DNA of 21,455 nt from CAVQLX01 sp046727715 (lineage in GTDB: Bacteria; Desulfobacterota; Binatia; DP-6): positions 1-21,455 of the forward strand of contig JBKPDC010000163.1 of the NCBI GenBank assembly GCA_046727715.1, in the 5' to 3' direction. Position numbers and translations under genes: made by a program. A model generated the notes under the pieces. It had not been told where the DNA came from. It ran no database searches and was given only the letters and a program-made list of their open reading frames with translations. Below are positions 14,218-21,455 of this stretch, piece after piece (the first letter of the stretch is position 1; each line of letters begins with the position of its first letter).

Positions 14218-15006
14218 TCAGCCCCGCAGCTGCGCGCGCAGCTCGGCGACGCTCGCCGGTGAGCCGGCGACTATGTCGCCCGCCGCGGGACGCCCGTCGA
14301 GCAGATCGCCGAGCCGGACGGGACCTCCGTCGAGCAGGTCGAGGGCTCCGCCGACGGCAGCGAGCACCGCCCCCGCCGCGGCCAGGTCCCACACCCGCAC
14401 GTCCCCGAGCAGGGCCGCGCGGGCAACGCCGCGGGCGACCAGCGCCGTGTGATAGGCGGCGGAGCCGAGGGACCGCACCTTGGGGAGCGCGTCGAACCGG
14501 TGCCGGCGGTGCGCCTTCGAGTCCACCGCCACGAACGGGTCGCCGGCCGGCGGTGCATCCCGCAGGAGCGGGAGCCGGCTGCCGTTCCACCACGCCTCTC
14601 CCCCGGCGGCGCTGTAGGTCTCCCCCGCAGACGGCAGATGGACCACGCCTGCCACCGCCTCGTCGCCCGCGATCAGGCCGATACAGACGCACCAGGTCGG
14701 GAGCCCGGCGACGAATGCCGAGGTCCCGTCGATCGGATCGACCACGTACCAGCGTCCGCCCTCCCCCGCTCGCACCGTCCCCTCTTCGCCCACGATGCCG
14801 GCGGTGGGATCCGCCGTCGCCAGCGCCGCCGCCACGTAGCTCTCCACCTCGCGGTCCGCCAGCGTGACGAGGGTCCGGTCCGCCTTGCGCTCCGGCGAGA
14901 CCCGCCGGAAGTGCGCGAGCGCGATCTCGCCGGCGCGCACCGCGATCGACTCGAGCTCGGCACGGCATGCGGTCGCCGTGGGAGCCGGCGCGCCGGTCGG
15001 AGTCAC
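14218..15006 (-). CDS. inositol monophosphatase family phosphatase
   Basis: The 262-residue product is a metal-dependent phosphomonoesterase of the IMPase/HisN/CysQ superfamily. Visible are VGEEGTVRAGEGGRWYVV with the metal-binding VDPIDGTSAFVAGL and the late VWDLAAAGAVLAAVGGAL. The N-terminal helix region (ELESIAVRAGEIALAHF) is also typical. Substrate could be inositol phosphate, histidinol phosphate, fructose 1,6-bisphosphate or a nucleotide phosphate; the sequence does not decide. Start GTG at 15006 overlaps the stop of the LolA-like gene by four bases (GTGA), so the two are probably coupled; the longer open frame upstream is in the wrong frame of that gene. No signal peptide. Confidence 0.9.
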   Translation of the reverse strand: MTPTGAPAPTATACRAELESIAVRAGEIALAHFRRVSPERKADRTLVTLADREVESYVAAALATADPTAGIVGEEGTVRAGEGGRWYVVDPIDGTSAFVAGLPTWCVCIGLIAGDEAVAGVVHLPSAGETYSAAGGEAWWNGSRLPLLRDAPPAGDPFVAVDSKAHRRHRFDALPKVRSLGSAAYHTALVARGVARAALLGDVRVWDLAAAGAVLAAVGGALDLLDGGPVRLGDLLDGRPAAGDIVAGSPASVAELRAQLRG

Positions 15007-15809
15007 CGCTCGCCCCGCTCCAGGGCGCGCTGACTGAAGAGGTCGTCCTCGAGCCCCACGTTGAACGCCGCCTCCGACGACGCGATGACGGTCCTCGACC
15101 CCTTGGCCGGCGTCTCGACCTCGACCGACCGCGCGACGGGAATGGCACCGACGTCGTAGAGGTCGTGCTGGGCGATGCGTTTCAGCGGCTCGCTGCCCTC
15201 GCCGAAGAACTCGAGCCGTCGTGGCACGAGGTCGTCGTGGCCGAGCCACAGGACGATCTTCCGGTAGCCGATGTCGTCGCGCTGGGGGAGCAGCTCGATG
15301 ACGTGCGTCGCCACGCCGTCGATGGTCTCCTCGCCCCGCAGGCTCGAGCGGGCGTCGTCCTCCGACCACGAGCTCATCTCCTGGATGATGTCCAGGTCCT
15401 GGTAGCTGAGATCCGTCCCGACGAAGCTCTCCGTCCGGCTGCGCGGCGTGATCTGCCGCACGCGCTTGAGCTCCGGCAGATAGAGCCACTGTTCCCCCGC
15501 CCGGCCCTTGTGGGTGTTCGCGAGGAACCCGACCCCCTTCACCTCGGCGGGGCTCTCGAAGAACACGATCGTCTGTCGCTCGTCGCCCGGGAGCCGGCGC
15601 TCGTAGAGCCGGAGCGCCCGCTGCCGCTCCCCACCGCGTCCGTCGCGGATCGACATCGCGAGCCGCTCCTGACGGTCGCTCCACTTACGGGTCGTGTCGT
15701 CGAGCGCTTTGCGGCGGTCGAGGATCTGCCGCGCCGTCTCCGCCGCGAGCACCGCCCGGGCGACAGCGACCAGCAGGAAGGCGACCACGAGCGCTCGGCG
15801 TGTCCTCAT
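15003..15809 (-). CDS. outer-membrane lipoprotein-sorting (LolA-like) protein
   Basis: The 268-residue product has a signal peptide (RRALVVAFLLVAVARAVLA, mature N-terminus near residue 23) and a single large beta-rich domain of the LolA-like type. The segment GVGFLANTHKG, the aromatic EQWLYLPELKRVRQI and the terminal repeats of paired hydrophobic strands fit the family annotated 'outer membrane lipoprotein-sorting protein'. It would act in the periplasm on lipids or lipoproteins. Start ATG at 15809 is chosen; an ATG four codons earlier at 15821 sits directly on the GGAGG and is too close for normal initiation, while the chosen one is rather far, so the start remains open. It follows pgsA and overlaps the phosphatase gene. 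Confidence 0.8.
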   Translation of the reverse strand: MRTRRALVVAFLLVAVARAVLAAETARQILDRRKALDDTTRKWSDRQERLAMSIRDGRGGERQRALRLYERRLPGDERQTIVFFESPAEVKGVGFLANTHKGRAGEQWLYLPELKRVRQITPRSRTESFVGTDLSYQDLDIIQEMSSWSEDDARSSLRGEETIDGVATHVIELLPQRDDIGYRKIVLWLGHDDLVPRRLEFFGEGSEPLKRIAQHDLYDVGAIPVARSVEVETPAKGSRTVIASSEAAFNVGLEDDLFSQRALERGER

Positions 15810-15860
15810 GGTGGACCACATTCCTCCAGGTGACCGCCACCCCGCAAGAGCAACCGGACT

Positions 15861-16430
15861 TCAGCGGGCCGGCGCGTTGCCCTGGCGCTGCAACCAGAGG
15901 AGCCCCCGGATCATGTACTGAAAGCCGGCGGCGGCGGTGACGAGACCGGTGACGAGAAAGAGCGTCGTCTCGGCCATCGGACGGACGGCCCCGGGGTACA
16001 CCAGAGACACCAGCACCACCGTGACGGCGCTGATCTGCAGGAACGTGCTCAACTTCCCCGCCACGGATGGCCGCACCTCCATGGCGTGCTGGGTCATGGT
16101 GAAGAGGAGGAAGTATCCCACCACGACCATGACGTCCCGCGACAGGACGATCACGACGAGCCAGCGCGGCACCTCCTGCAGGAACGCCAGCGCCACGAAC
16201 GCCGACATGAGGAGGAGCTTGTCCGCGGCCGGGTCGAGGTAGGCGCCGAGCGTGGTCTTCGTGTGCGTGAGGCGGGCGATGGCGCCGTCGAGGGCGTCCG
16301 TCACACCCGCCGCGACGAACACGCCGAGCGCCTCGCGGTAACGAAAGTCCGTGAGGAGAATGAGGAACACCGGGATCGCCACGAGACGCAGCAGCGTGAG
16401 GGCGTTGGGGACGTTGAGGACGCCGAGCAC
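15861..16430 (-). CDS. pgsA: CDP-alcohol phosphatidyltransferase, probably PgsA
   Basis: Makes phosphatidylglycerol phosphate from CDP-diacylglycerol and glycerol 3-phosphate, in the cytoplasmic membrane. The 189-residue product is largely hydrophobic with about five or six membrane segments. The CDP-alcohol transferase motif is complete: D45-x2-D48-G49-x2-A52-R53, G62, D66 and D70 (DALDGAIAR and GAYLDPAAD). The opening VPNALTLLRLVAIPVF is characteristic of PgsA. Start GTG at 16430 is one base after the hflX stop, so coupling is likely. A different polar head group donor cannot be excluded from sequence alone, but PgsA is the best match. Confidence 0.93.
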   Translation of the reverse strand: MLGVLNVPNALTLLRLVAIPVFLILLTDFRYREALGVFVAAGVTDALDGAIARLTHTKTTLGAYLDPAADKLLLMSAFVALAFLQEVPRWLVVIVLSRDVMVVVGYFLLFTMTQHAMEVRPSVAGKLSTFLQISAVTVVLVSLVYPGAVRPMAETTLFLVTGLVTAAAGFQYMIRGLLWLQRQGNAPAR

Positions 16431-16431
16431 G

Positions 16432-17712
16432 CTACCCCCCGCGCGTGCTGTGGGGGAACTCCTTGTGGAGGCGTCCGGCGACCTTGGGCGGCACGAGCGC
16501 CGTCACGGTCACGACCCCGTCGCGGTAGTATTCCTCGACCACCCGGCCGGTGCGGCGCAACCAGGCGACCACGTCACCACGTGTCGACGGCAGCTCGCAG
16601 CGCACCCGCGCCAGTCCCGAGTCGAGCGCGTGCTCGAGGCGGGCGAGGAGCGCCGGGAGTCCCGCCCCGGTCCGTGCCGAGACCCAGACCGCGTCGCGTG
16701 GCGCCGCGGGTCGCCGTGTGCCCGGCAGCAGGTCGGCCTTGTTCATGACGGCGAGCACCGGGAGGTCGCCGGCGCCGATCTCGGCCAACACCTCCTCCGT
16801 CACCCGGACCTGCTCCGGCCACCCCGGATGCGACGCGTCGATCACGTGCAGCAGCACGTCGGCGGTGCGCACCTGCTCGAGGGTGCCCTTGAACGCCTCG
16901 ACGAGCTGATGTGGCAGTTTGTGGATGAAGCCGACGGTGTCGCCGAGGAGCACGGTGAGCCCCTCGGGAAGGCGAAGCCGGCGGACCGTCGGATCGAGCG
17001 TGGCGAAGAGCCGGTCCTCCACCAGCACCCCCGCCCGCGTGAGGGCATTCATCAGGGTGGACTTGCCGGCGTTGGTGTAGCCGACGAGTGCGACCGTGGG
17101 CGTCGGCGTCGCCTGGCGCTCGGCGCGGTGCAGTTCCCGGGTCCGCTCGACGGCGGCGAGGCGGCGGCGGAGCTGCGCGATGCGCTCGCGCGCCCGCCGG
17201 CGATCGACCTCGAGCTGCGTCTCGCCGGGGCCACGCGTTCCCACGCCGCCGCCGCGCTGGCGCGAGAGGTGCGTCCACTGGCGTGTGAGGCGCGGCAGCA
17301 AATACTGGAGCTGTGCCAGCTCGACCTGGAGCTTGCCTTCGAGGCTGCGGGCGTGCTGCGCGAAGATGTCGAGGATGAGGGCGCTGCGATCGATCACCTT
17401 GACGCCCAGGGTCGTCGCGAGATTGCGCTGCTGTGCCGGCGTGAGCGGATCGTCGAAGACGACGACGTCGGCAGCCGTCGCAGTCACCAGCTGGCGCACC
17501 TCCAGGACCTTCCCGGCGCCCACGAAGGTGGCGGGATGCACGCGCCGCAGGGGCTGTGCCGTCCGGCCCACCGTCGTGAGGCCGGCCGTGTCGGCGAGCC
17601 GGTCGAGCTCGACCAGCGACTCGGCGACCGGGATTCGGGTGTGCGGCAGGTCGGCGCCCACCAGGATCGCGCGTTCGGGCACGGATGTCGTGGCGTGCGG
17701 CTCGTCAGTCAA
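16432..17712 (-). CDS. hflX: GTPase HflX
   Basis: A ribosome-associated GTPase that splits stalled or heat-damaged 70S particles. The 426-residue product has the N-terminal HflX domain (VVVFDDPLTPAQQRNLATTL near residue 75), the coiled linker with GTRGPGETQLEVDRRRARER (about residues 160-180) and the G domain. G1 is GYTNAGKST (about residue 210), G3 lies in LGDTVGFIHKLP and G4 is NKAD. Start TTG at 17712 overlaps the dnaE stop (TTGA); a GTG at 17682 is an alternative that would shorten the protein by ten residues. No ribosome binding site is visible for either, consistent with coupling to dnaE. Confidence 0.94.
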   Translation of the reverse strand: MTDEPHATTSVPERAILVGADLPHTRIPVAESLVELDRLADTAGLTTVGRTAQPLRRVHPATFVGAGKVLEVRQLVTATAADVVVFDDPLTPAQQRNLATTLGVKVIDRSALILDIFAQHARSLEGKLQVELAQLQYLLPRLTRQWTHLSRQRGGGVGTRGPGETQLEVDRRRARERIAQLRRRLAAVERTRELHRAERQATPTPTVALVGYTNAGKSTLMNALTRAGVLVEDRLFATLDPTVRRLRLPEGLTVLLGDTVGFIHKLPHQLVEAFKGTLEQVRTADVLLHVIDASHPGWPEQVRVTEEVLAEIGAGDLPVLAVMNKADLLPGTRRPAAPRDAVWVSARTGAGLPALLARLEHALDSGLARVRCELPSTRGDVVAWLRRTGRVVEEYYRDGVVTVTALVPPKVAGRLHKEFPHSTRGG

Positions 17713-20700
17713 CGGAACGACAGCATGCCGGCGCCGAGCACGCGCTCGACGGCTTCGAGGACCTCGGCGCTCGCCGCCACGCGGATCGTGTCGGGGAGTG
17801 CAAGGATCGTCTCCGTGGCGTCCGGGCGCAGGAGGTGCAGGAACGCCGCGCACGGGCCGGGATGCTCGGCGAGCACGCTGCGCAGGCGCTCGAGGTCCTG
17901 CCGGCCGACCTGCGCGAGCGCGACCCTCACGTGGACCTGTCGGATCGCCTCCGCGCGTGCGGCGTCGAGCCGCGCAATCTCGTCGGCGATGATCTGGCAG
18001 CGATCGTCGCCCAGATCGAGCCCGCCGGTCACCACGACCGGCGTGCCGCCGGTGACCACCTCCTCGTATCGCCGGTACGTGTCCGGCCATGCGATCACCT
18101 CGACCACTCCCTCCTTGTCCTCGAGCACGAAGGTGGCATAGCGGTCCCCCTTCTTCGAGTTGCGCAGCCGGACGGTGTGGATCACGCCGCCCAGCCGCAC
18201 CCGCGGTCGTCCGTCCGGCCGCCCGGGTCGCGACGGGAGGGCGGGGAGCTGCGGCCCGCGCGTGCGCAGCGTGCCGACGGTGACGTTCGTGAACCGGCGC
18301 AGGTCATGCTCGTAGCGGTCGAGCGGATGGCCGGTGATGAAGAACCCGAGCGTCTCGCGCTCGCGCTGGAGCTCCTCCTGCGCCGTCCACGCGGCCGCGG
18401 CCGGGAGCGCGGGCGGGGTGACCTCGCCGGCCCCGACGCCGCTCGCGAAGAGCCCGAGCTGCGGGCTCGTACGCTCCTGCGTACGCAGACTCGCCCACCT
18501 GAGCACGTCGTCGAGCGCGGCCCACAGGCGTGCGCGGTCCCGCTCGACCGAGTCGAAGGCCCCACAGGCGACCAGGCTCTCGATCACCCGCCGGTTCACC
18601 TGCTGCCCGCGCACCCGCAGGCAGAAGTCGTGCAGGCTCGCGAACGGCCCCTCCTCGCGCGCCGCCAGGATGGATTCGATGGCCTTCGAGCCCACGCCCT
18701 TGACGGCGCCGAGGCCGAACCGGATGGCGTCGCCGACGGCGGTGAAGTCCTCGCGGCTCTCGTTCACGTCCGGCGGCAGGATCGCGATGCCGCTCGCCCG
18801 GCACTCCGCGATGTTCTTGTACGTGCTGTCGGTGTCGCCGGCCTCCAGCGACAGGAGGCCGGCCATGAACGCCACACGATAGTGCGCCTTCAGGTAAGCC
18901 GTCTGGTACGTGATGACCGCGTACGCGGCCGAATGGCTCTTGTTGAAGCCGTAGGCGGCAAACGTTTCCATCTGATCGAAGATCGCCGCCGCCGTGCGCT
19001 CGTCCGCCGTCCCCCGCGCGGCGACGCCGGCCAGGAAGCGGTCCCGCTCCTTGGCCATCACCTCGGCCTTCTTCTTCCCCATGGCGCGGCGCAGGTTGTC
19101 CGCGTCGCCGAGCGAGTAGCCGGCCAGCGCCTGGGCGATCTGCATCACTTGCTCCTGGTAGACGATCACCCCGTACGTGTCGTCGAGAATCTGCTCGAGG
19201 GCCGGATGCAGGTACCTGATGGGCTCCTTGCCGTGCTTGCGCTTGATGAACTCCTCCACCATGCCGCTGTCCAGCGGCCCGGGGCGATAGAGCGCGAGCG
19301 CCGCGACGACGTCGCCGAAGCAGGAGGGGCGGAGGTGCGTGAGCATGCGCCGCATGCCGCCGGACTCGGCCTGGAACACGCCGACCGTGTCGCCGTCCTG
19401 GAGGATCTTGTACGTGGCGGCGTCGTCGAGCGGCAGCCGGTCGAGCGCCACCGTCACCCCGCGGCTCTGACGGATCAGGCGCACGATGTTCTCGATCAGG
19501 GTCAGGTTCTTGAGCCCCAGGAAGTCGAACTTGATGAGTCCGATCGCCTCGACGTCGGTGAACGTGTACTGCGTGACGACGGCGCCGTCCTTGTCCACCC
19601 AGAGCGGGAGGTCGTCGGTCAGCGCCTGCGGGGCGATCACGATGCCCGCGGCGTGCTTGGACGCGTTGCGCAGCAGACCCTCGAGCCGCAGCGCCAGGTC
19701 GAAGAGCTGCCCTTCCCGCTCCCCGGTGGTCCGCAGCTCCTCGAGTCGCGGCTCCATCCGGAGCGCTTTGGCGAGCGGAAAGTCCTTCCCCTGCTTGGGC
19801 TCCGGATACAACTTCGTGATGCGATCGGTCTCGGCGAACGTGAAGTCCAGCACGCGGCCGACATCCTTGATGGCCTGCTTCCCCTTGAGGGTGCCGAAGG
19901 TGATGATCTGCGCGACGCGGTCGGCGCCGTACTTCTCGCGCACGTAGCGGATCACCTCGTCGCGCCGCACGAAGCAGAAGTCGACGTCGATGTCCGGCAT
20001 CGACCGGCGCTCCGGGTTCAAGAACCGCTCGAAGAGAAGCCCGTGCTCGATGGGGTCGAGATCGGTGATGCGGAGCGCCCACGCCACCAGGCTCCCCGCC
20101 GCCGAGCCCCGTCCGGGTCCCACCGGAATGCCCTGTCCCTTCGCCCAGTTGATGAAGTCGGCGACGATCAGGAAGTAGCCGGCGAAGCCCATCTGCGTGA
20201 TCACGTCGAGCTCGTAGGCCAGACGCTGGTCGTACACCGACTCGTCGGCCACGTCGCTGCCGAGCGTGCGCCGCGTGTTCAGGCGCTCGTCCAGACCCCG
20301 GCGTGCGGCGTGCTGGAGCGCCGACTCCAGCGTCTCCTGGGCGGGAACTTGGTAGACGGGGAAGCGCCACCGCTGCTCGAAGTCGAAATCGCACCGGCGA
20401 GCGACGTCCACCGTGTTCGCGACCGCTTCGGGGACGTCCGCGAACGCCGCCGCCATCTCCGCCGGATCCTTCACGTAGAGCTGGTCGGTCTCGAACCTCC
20501 ACCGGCGCTCGTCGGAGAACGTCTTGCCGGTCTGGATGCAGAGCAGCACCTCGTGCGCCGCCGCGTCCTCGGGGCGCAGGTAGTGGCAGTCGTTGGTGCC
20601 GAGCAGCGGCAGACCGAGGCGCTTCGCCAGCGCCTTCAGCTCGCCGTTCACCTGCTCCTGCTTCGCGAGCCGGTTGTCCTGGACCTCCAAGTAGTAGCGC

Positions 20701-21212
20701 CCGTCGAACACGGCCGCCATCTCCGCGGCGGCGGTCCTGGCGCGGTCGAACTGGCCGAGCAGCAGGTTGTGCGGCACCTCGCCGCGCAGGCAGCCCGAGA
20801 GGGCGATGAGGCCGCCGTTCAGCTCGCGCAGCAGCTCCTTGTCGATGCGGGGCTTGTAGTGGAAGCCCTCGCGGAAGCCCCCGCTGACCAGGCGGCAGAG
20901 GTTGCGGTACCCGTCGCGGTTCATGGCCAGCACAACCATGTGGTAGTTGCCGCCGGCCTCGTAGTCGTCGATGCGCCCCTGCTTCTCGAAGCGGCTGCCC
21001 GGCGCGACATACAGTTCGCACCCGACGATCGGCTTGACGCCCACGCTCTTCGCCTCGGCGAAGAACTGCACCGCGCCGAACATGTTGCCATGATCGGTGA
21101 TGGCGCAGGCGTCCATCCCGGCCGCCCGTACCCTCGGCAACAGCTCCTTGATCTTGTTGGCTCCGTCGAGCAGCGAGTACTGCGTGTGCAGGTGCAGGTG
21201 GACGAACGACAT
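17709..21212 (-). CDS. dnaE: DNA polymerase III alpha subunit
   Basis: The replicative polymerase catalytic subunit. The 1167-residue product shows the PHP domain at the N-terminus (FVHLHLHTQYSLLDGANKI, ITDHGNMFGAV, GCELYV) and the catalytic palm with RSMPDIDVDFCF (about residue 405) and IKFDFLGLKNLT (about residue 562). Together these supply the three catalytic Asp. The fingers region contains the conserved GYSLGDADNLRRAMGKKK, and the C-terminus has helix-hairpin-helix (GLGAVKGVGSKAIESIL) and OB-fold segments. Length is normal for DnaE1. Start ATG at 21212 is chosen because PHP begins right there; GAGGAGG lies 13 bases upstream. A TTG start at 21284 would add 24 residues and would lie on the -35 element. 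Confidence 0.97.
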   Translation of the reverse strand: MSFVHLHLHTQYSLLDGANKIKELLPRVRAAGMDACAITDHGNMFGAVQFFAEAKSVGVKPIVGCELYVAPGSRFEKQGRIDDYEAGGNYHMVVLAMNRDGYRNLCRLVSGGFREGFHYKPRIDKELLRELNGGLIALSGCLRGEVPHNLLLGQFDRARTAAAEMAAVFDGRYYLEVQDNRLAKQEQVNGELKALAKRLGLPLLGTNDCHYLRPEDAAAHEVLLCIQTGKTFSDERRWRFETDQLYVKDPAEMAAAFADVPEAVANTVDVARRCDFDFEQRWRFPVYQVPAQETLESALQHAARRGLDERLNTRRTLGSDVADESVYDQRLAYELDVITQMGFAGYFLIVADFINWAKGQGIPVGPGRGSAAGSLVAWALRITDLDPIEHGLLFERFLNPERRSMPDIDVDFCFVRRDEVIRYVREKYGADRVAQIITFGTLKGKQAIKDVGRVLDFTFAETDRITKLYPEPKQGKDFPLAKALRMEPRLEELRTTGEREGQLFDLALRLEGLLRNASKHAAGIVIAPQALTDDLPLWVDKDGAVVTQYTFTDVEAIGLIKFDFLGLKNLTLIENIVRLIRQSRGVTVALDRLPLDDAATYKILQDGDTVGVFQAESGGMRRMLTHLRPSCFGDVVAALALYRPGPLDSGMVEEFIKRKHGKEPIRYLHPALEQILDDTYGVIVYQEQVMQIAQALAGYSLGDADNLRRAMGKKKAEVMAKERDRFLAGVAARGTADERTAAAIFDQMETFAAYGFNKSHSAAYAVITYQTAYLKAHYRVAFMAGLLSLEAGDTDSTYKNIAECRASGIAILPPDVNESREDFTAVGDAIRFGLGAVKGVGSKAIESILAAREEGPFASLHDFCLRVRGQQVNRRVIESLVACGAFDSVERDRARLWAALDDVLRWASLRTQERTSPQLGLFASGVGAGEVTPPALPAAAAWTAQEELQRERETLGFFITGHPLDRYEHDLRRFTNVTVGTLRTRGPQLPALPSRPGRPDGRPRVRLGGVIHTVRLRNSKKGDRYATFVLEDKEGVVEVIAWPDTYRRYEEVVTGGTPVVVTGGLDLGDDRCQIIADEIARLDAARAEAIRQVHVRVALAQVGRQDLERLRSVLAEHPGPCAAFLHLLRPDATETILALPDTIRVAASAEVLEAVERVLGAGMLSFR

Positions 21213-21254
21213 CGCCGCGTGAGCCCCTCCTCTCGTCCTCCGGTGCGGGAACGC

Positions 21255-21284
21255 ACGGTAGCGCGCACACCGCGGGACGGTCAA
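21255..21284 (-). promoter_or_regulatory. probable dnaE promoter
   Basis: On the minus strand TTGACC (21284-21279) is followed after 18 bases by TACCGT (21260-21255). The -35 matches five of six consensus positions; the -10 matches the outer T, A and T. Transcription would start near 21248 and give a leader of about 36 bases that carries the GAGGAGG ribosome binding site of dnaE. It could be the main promoter for the minus-strand run. Confidence 0.55.
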
Positions 21285-21384
21285 CTCGACGGCACGACGA
21301 TACGGAGGTGGGAGCGCCTCGCCTCGGATCGTCAGGCCCTCGCTCGCGTTCGAGCCGCTCCGCGAGCCACGGCCGGACAGCGCG

Positions 21385-21455
21385 TCACGGATTCCCCACC
21401 AACCGGTCGAGGAGCACGTCCTCGAGATCCCGGGCCCAGGCGGACGACCAGGTCC
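21385..21455 (-). CDS. possible C-terminus of an upstream gene (partial)
   Basis: Reading the minus strand from the window edge, one frame stays open for 22 codons and then stops at 21385-21387. The deduced end is ARDLEDVLLDRLVGNP, an ordinary-looking acidic and hydrophobic helix end, unlike the Arg/Pro-rich products of the other two frames. It would belong to a gene in the same direction as dnaE, beginning outside the window. Too short to name. The 172 bases between it and dnaE hold the dnaE promoter and a small inverted repeat, nothing else. Confidence 0.35.
   Translation of the reverse strand, partial: TWSSAWARDLEDVLLDRLVGNP

Noticed and set aside
12332..14452. 706-codon plus-strand frame opposite MoxR and CoxE genes
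   Set aside because: Antisense shadow rich in Leu, Arg, Gln and His; the minus-strand genes explain the sequence.
18304..21270. 988-codon minus-strand frame overlapping dnaE
   Set aside because: Shifted frame of dnaE with Arg/Ala/Gly-rich translation and no domain.

Overview
This is a chromosomal segment from a GC-rich Gram-negative bacterium. Nearly all genes are housekeeping or cell-envelope genes. I see no transposase, integrase, phage gene, CRISPR array, toxin-antitoxin pair or defence island. The order tRNA-Gln, prs, rplY, rpsF, rpsR, rplI and the many small lipoproteins and exported proteins resemble 'deltaproteobacterial' lineages in the broad sense (Binatota, Desulfobacterota or Myxococcota-like). 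That placement is inference from gene order and base composition only.

Left part (1-3111). The window opens in the 3' end of a 23S rRNA gene, followed by 5S rRNA and a strong hairpin terminator. Next come two divergently placed short secreted or lipoprotein genes and a secreted cyclophilin-type peptidyl-prolyl isomerase. A proline-tailed exported protein of unknown function and a 60-residue zinc-ribbon protein lie on the minus strand, followed by a minus-strand tRNA-Arg(CCG).

Middle part (3112-7561, plus strand). A near-consensus sigma-70-type promoter lies upstream of tRNA-Gln(TTG). Behind it are prs (PRPP synthetase), rplY/ctc (L25), rpsF (S6), rpsR (S18), rplI (L9) and a dGTPase-like HD phosphohydrolase. 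This looks like a nucleotide-precursor plus translation operon. The pth and ychF genes often found between rplY and rpsF are absent here.

Right part (7580-21212, minus strand). Eleven genes run in one direction from a dnaE promoter near 21255-21284. They are dnaE (replicative polymerase alpha subunit), hflX (ribosome-associated GTPase), pgsA-type phosphatidyltransferase, a LolA-like outer-membrane lipoprotein-sorting protein, an inositol-monophosphatase-family enzyme, a MoxR AAA+ ATPase, a CoxE-type VWA protein, a DUF151 bifunctional-nuclease-family protein, a membrane-anchored TPR protein, a sulfatase-fold (alkaline phosphatase superfamily) enzyme and a family-2 glycosyltransferase. Many junctions overlap or are only a few bases long, so translational coupling is likely. 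The last 70 bases may hold the C-terminus of one more minus-strand gene.

The most interesting items are the MoxR/CoxE/DUF151/TPR block, whose client is unknown, and the sulfatase-fold protein, which has Thr in place of the formylglycine-forming Cys. An AT-rich patch in that gene's 5' coding end and the coupled tRNA-Gln/prs transcription unit are also worth a look. I did not find a clearly new multi-gene system.
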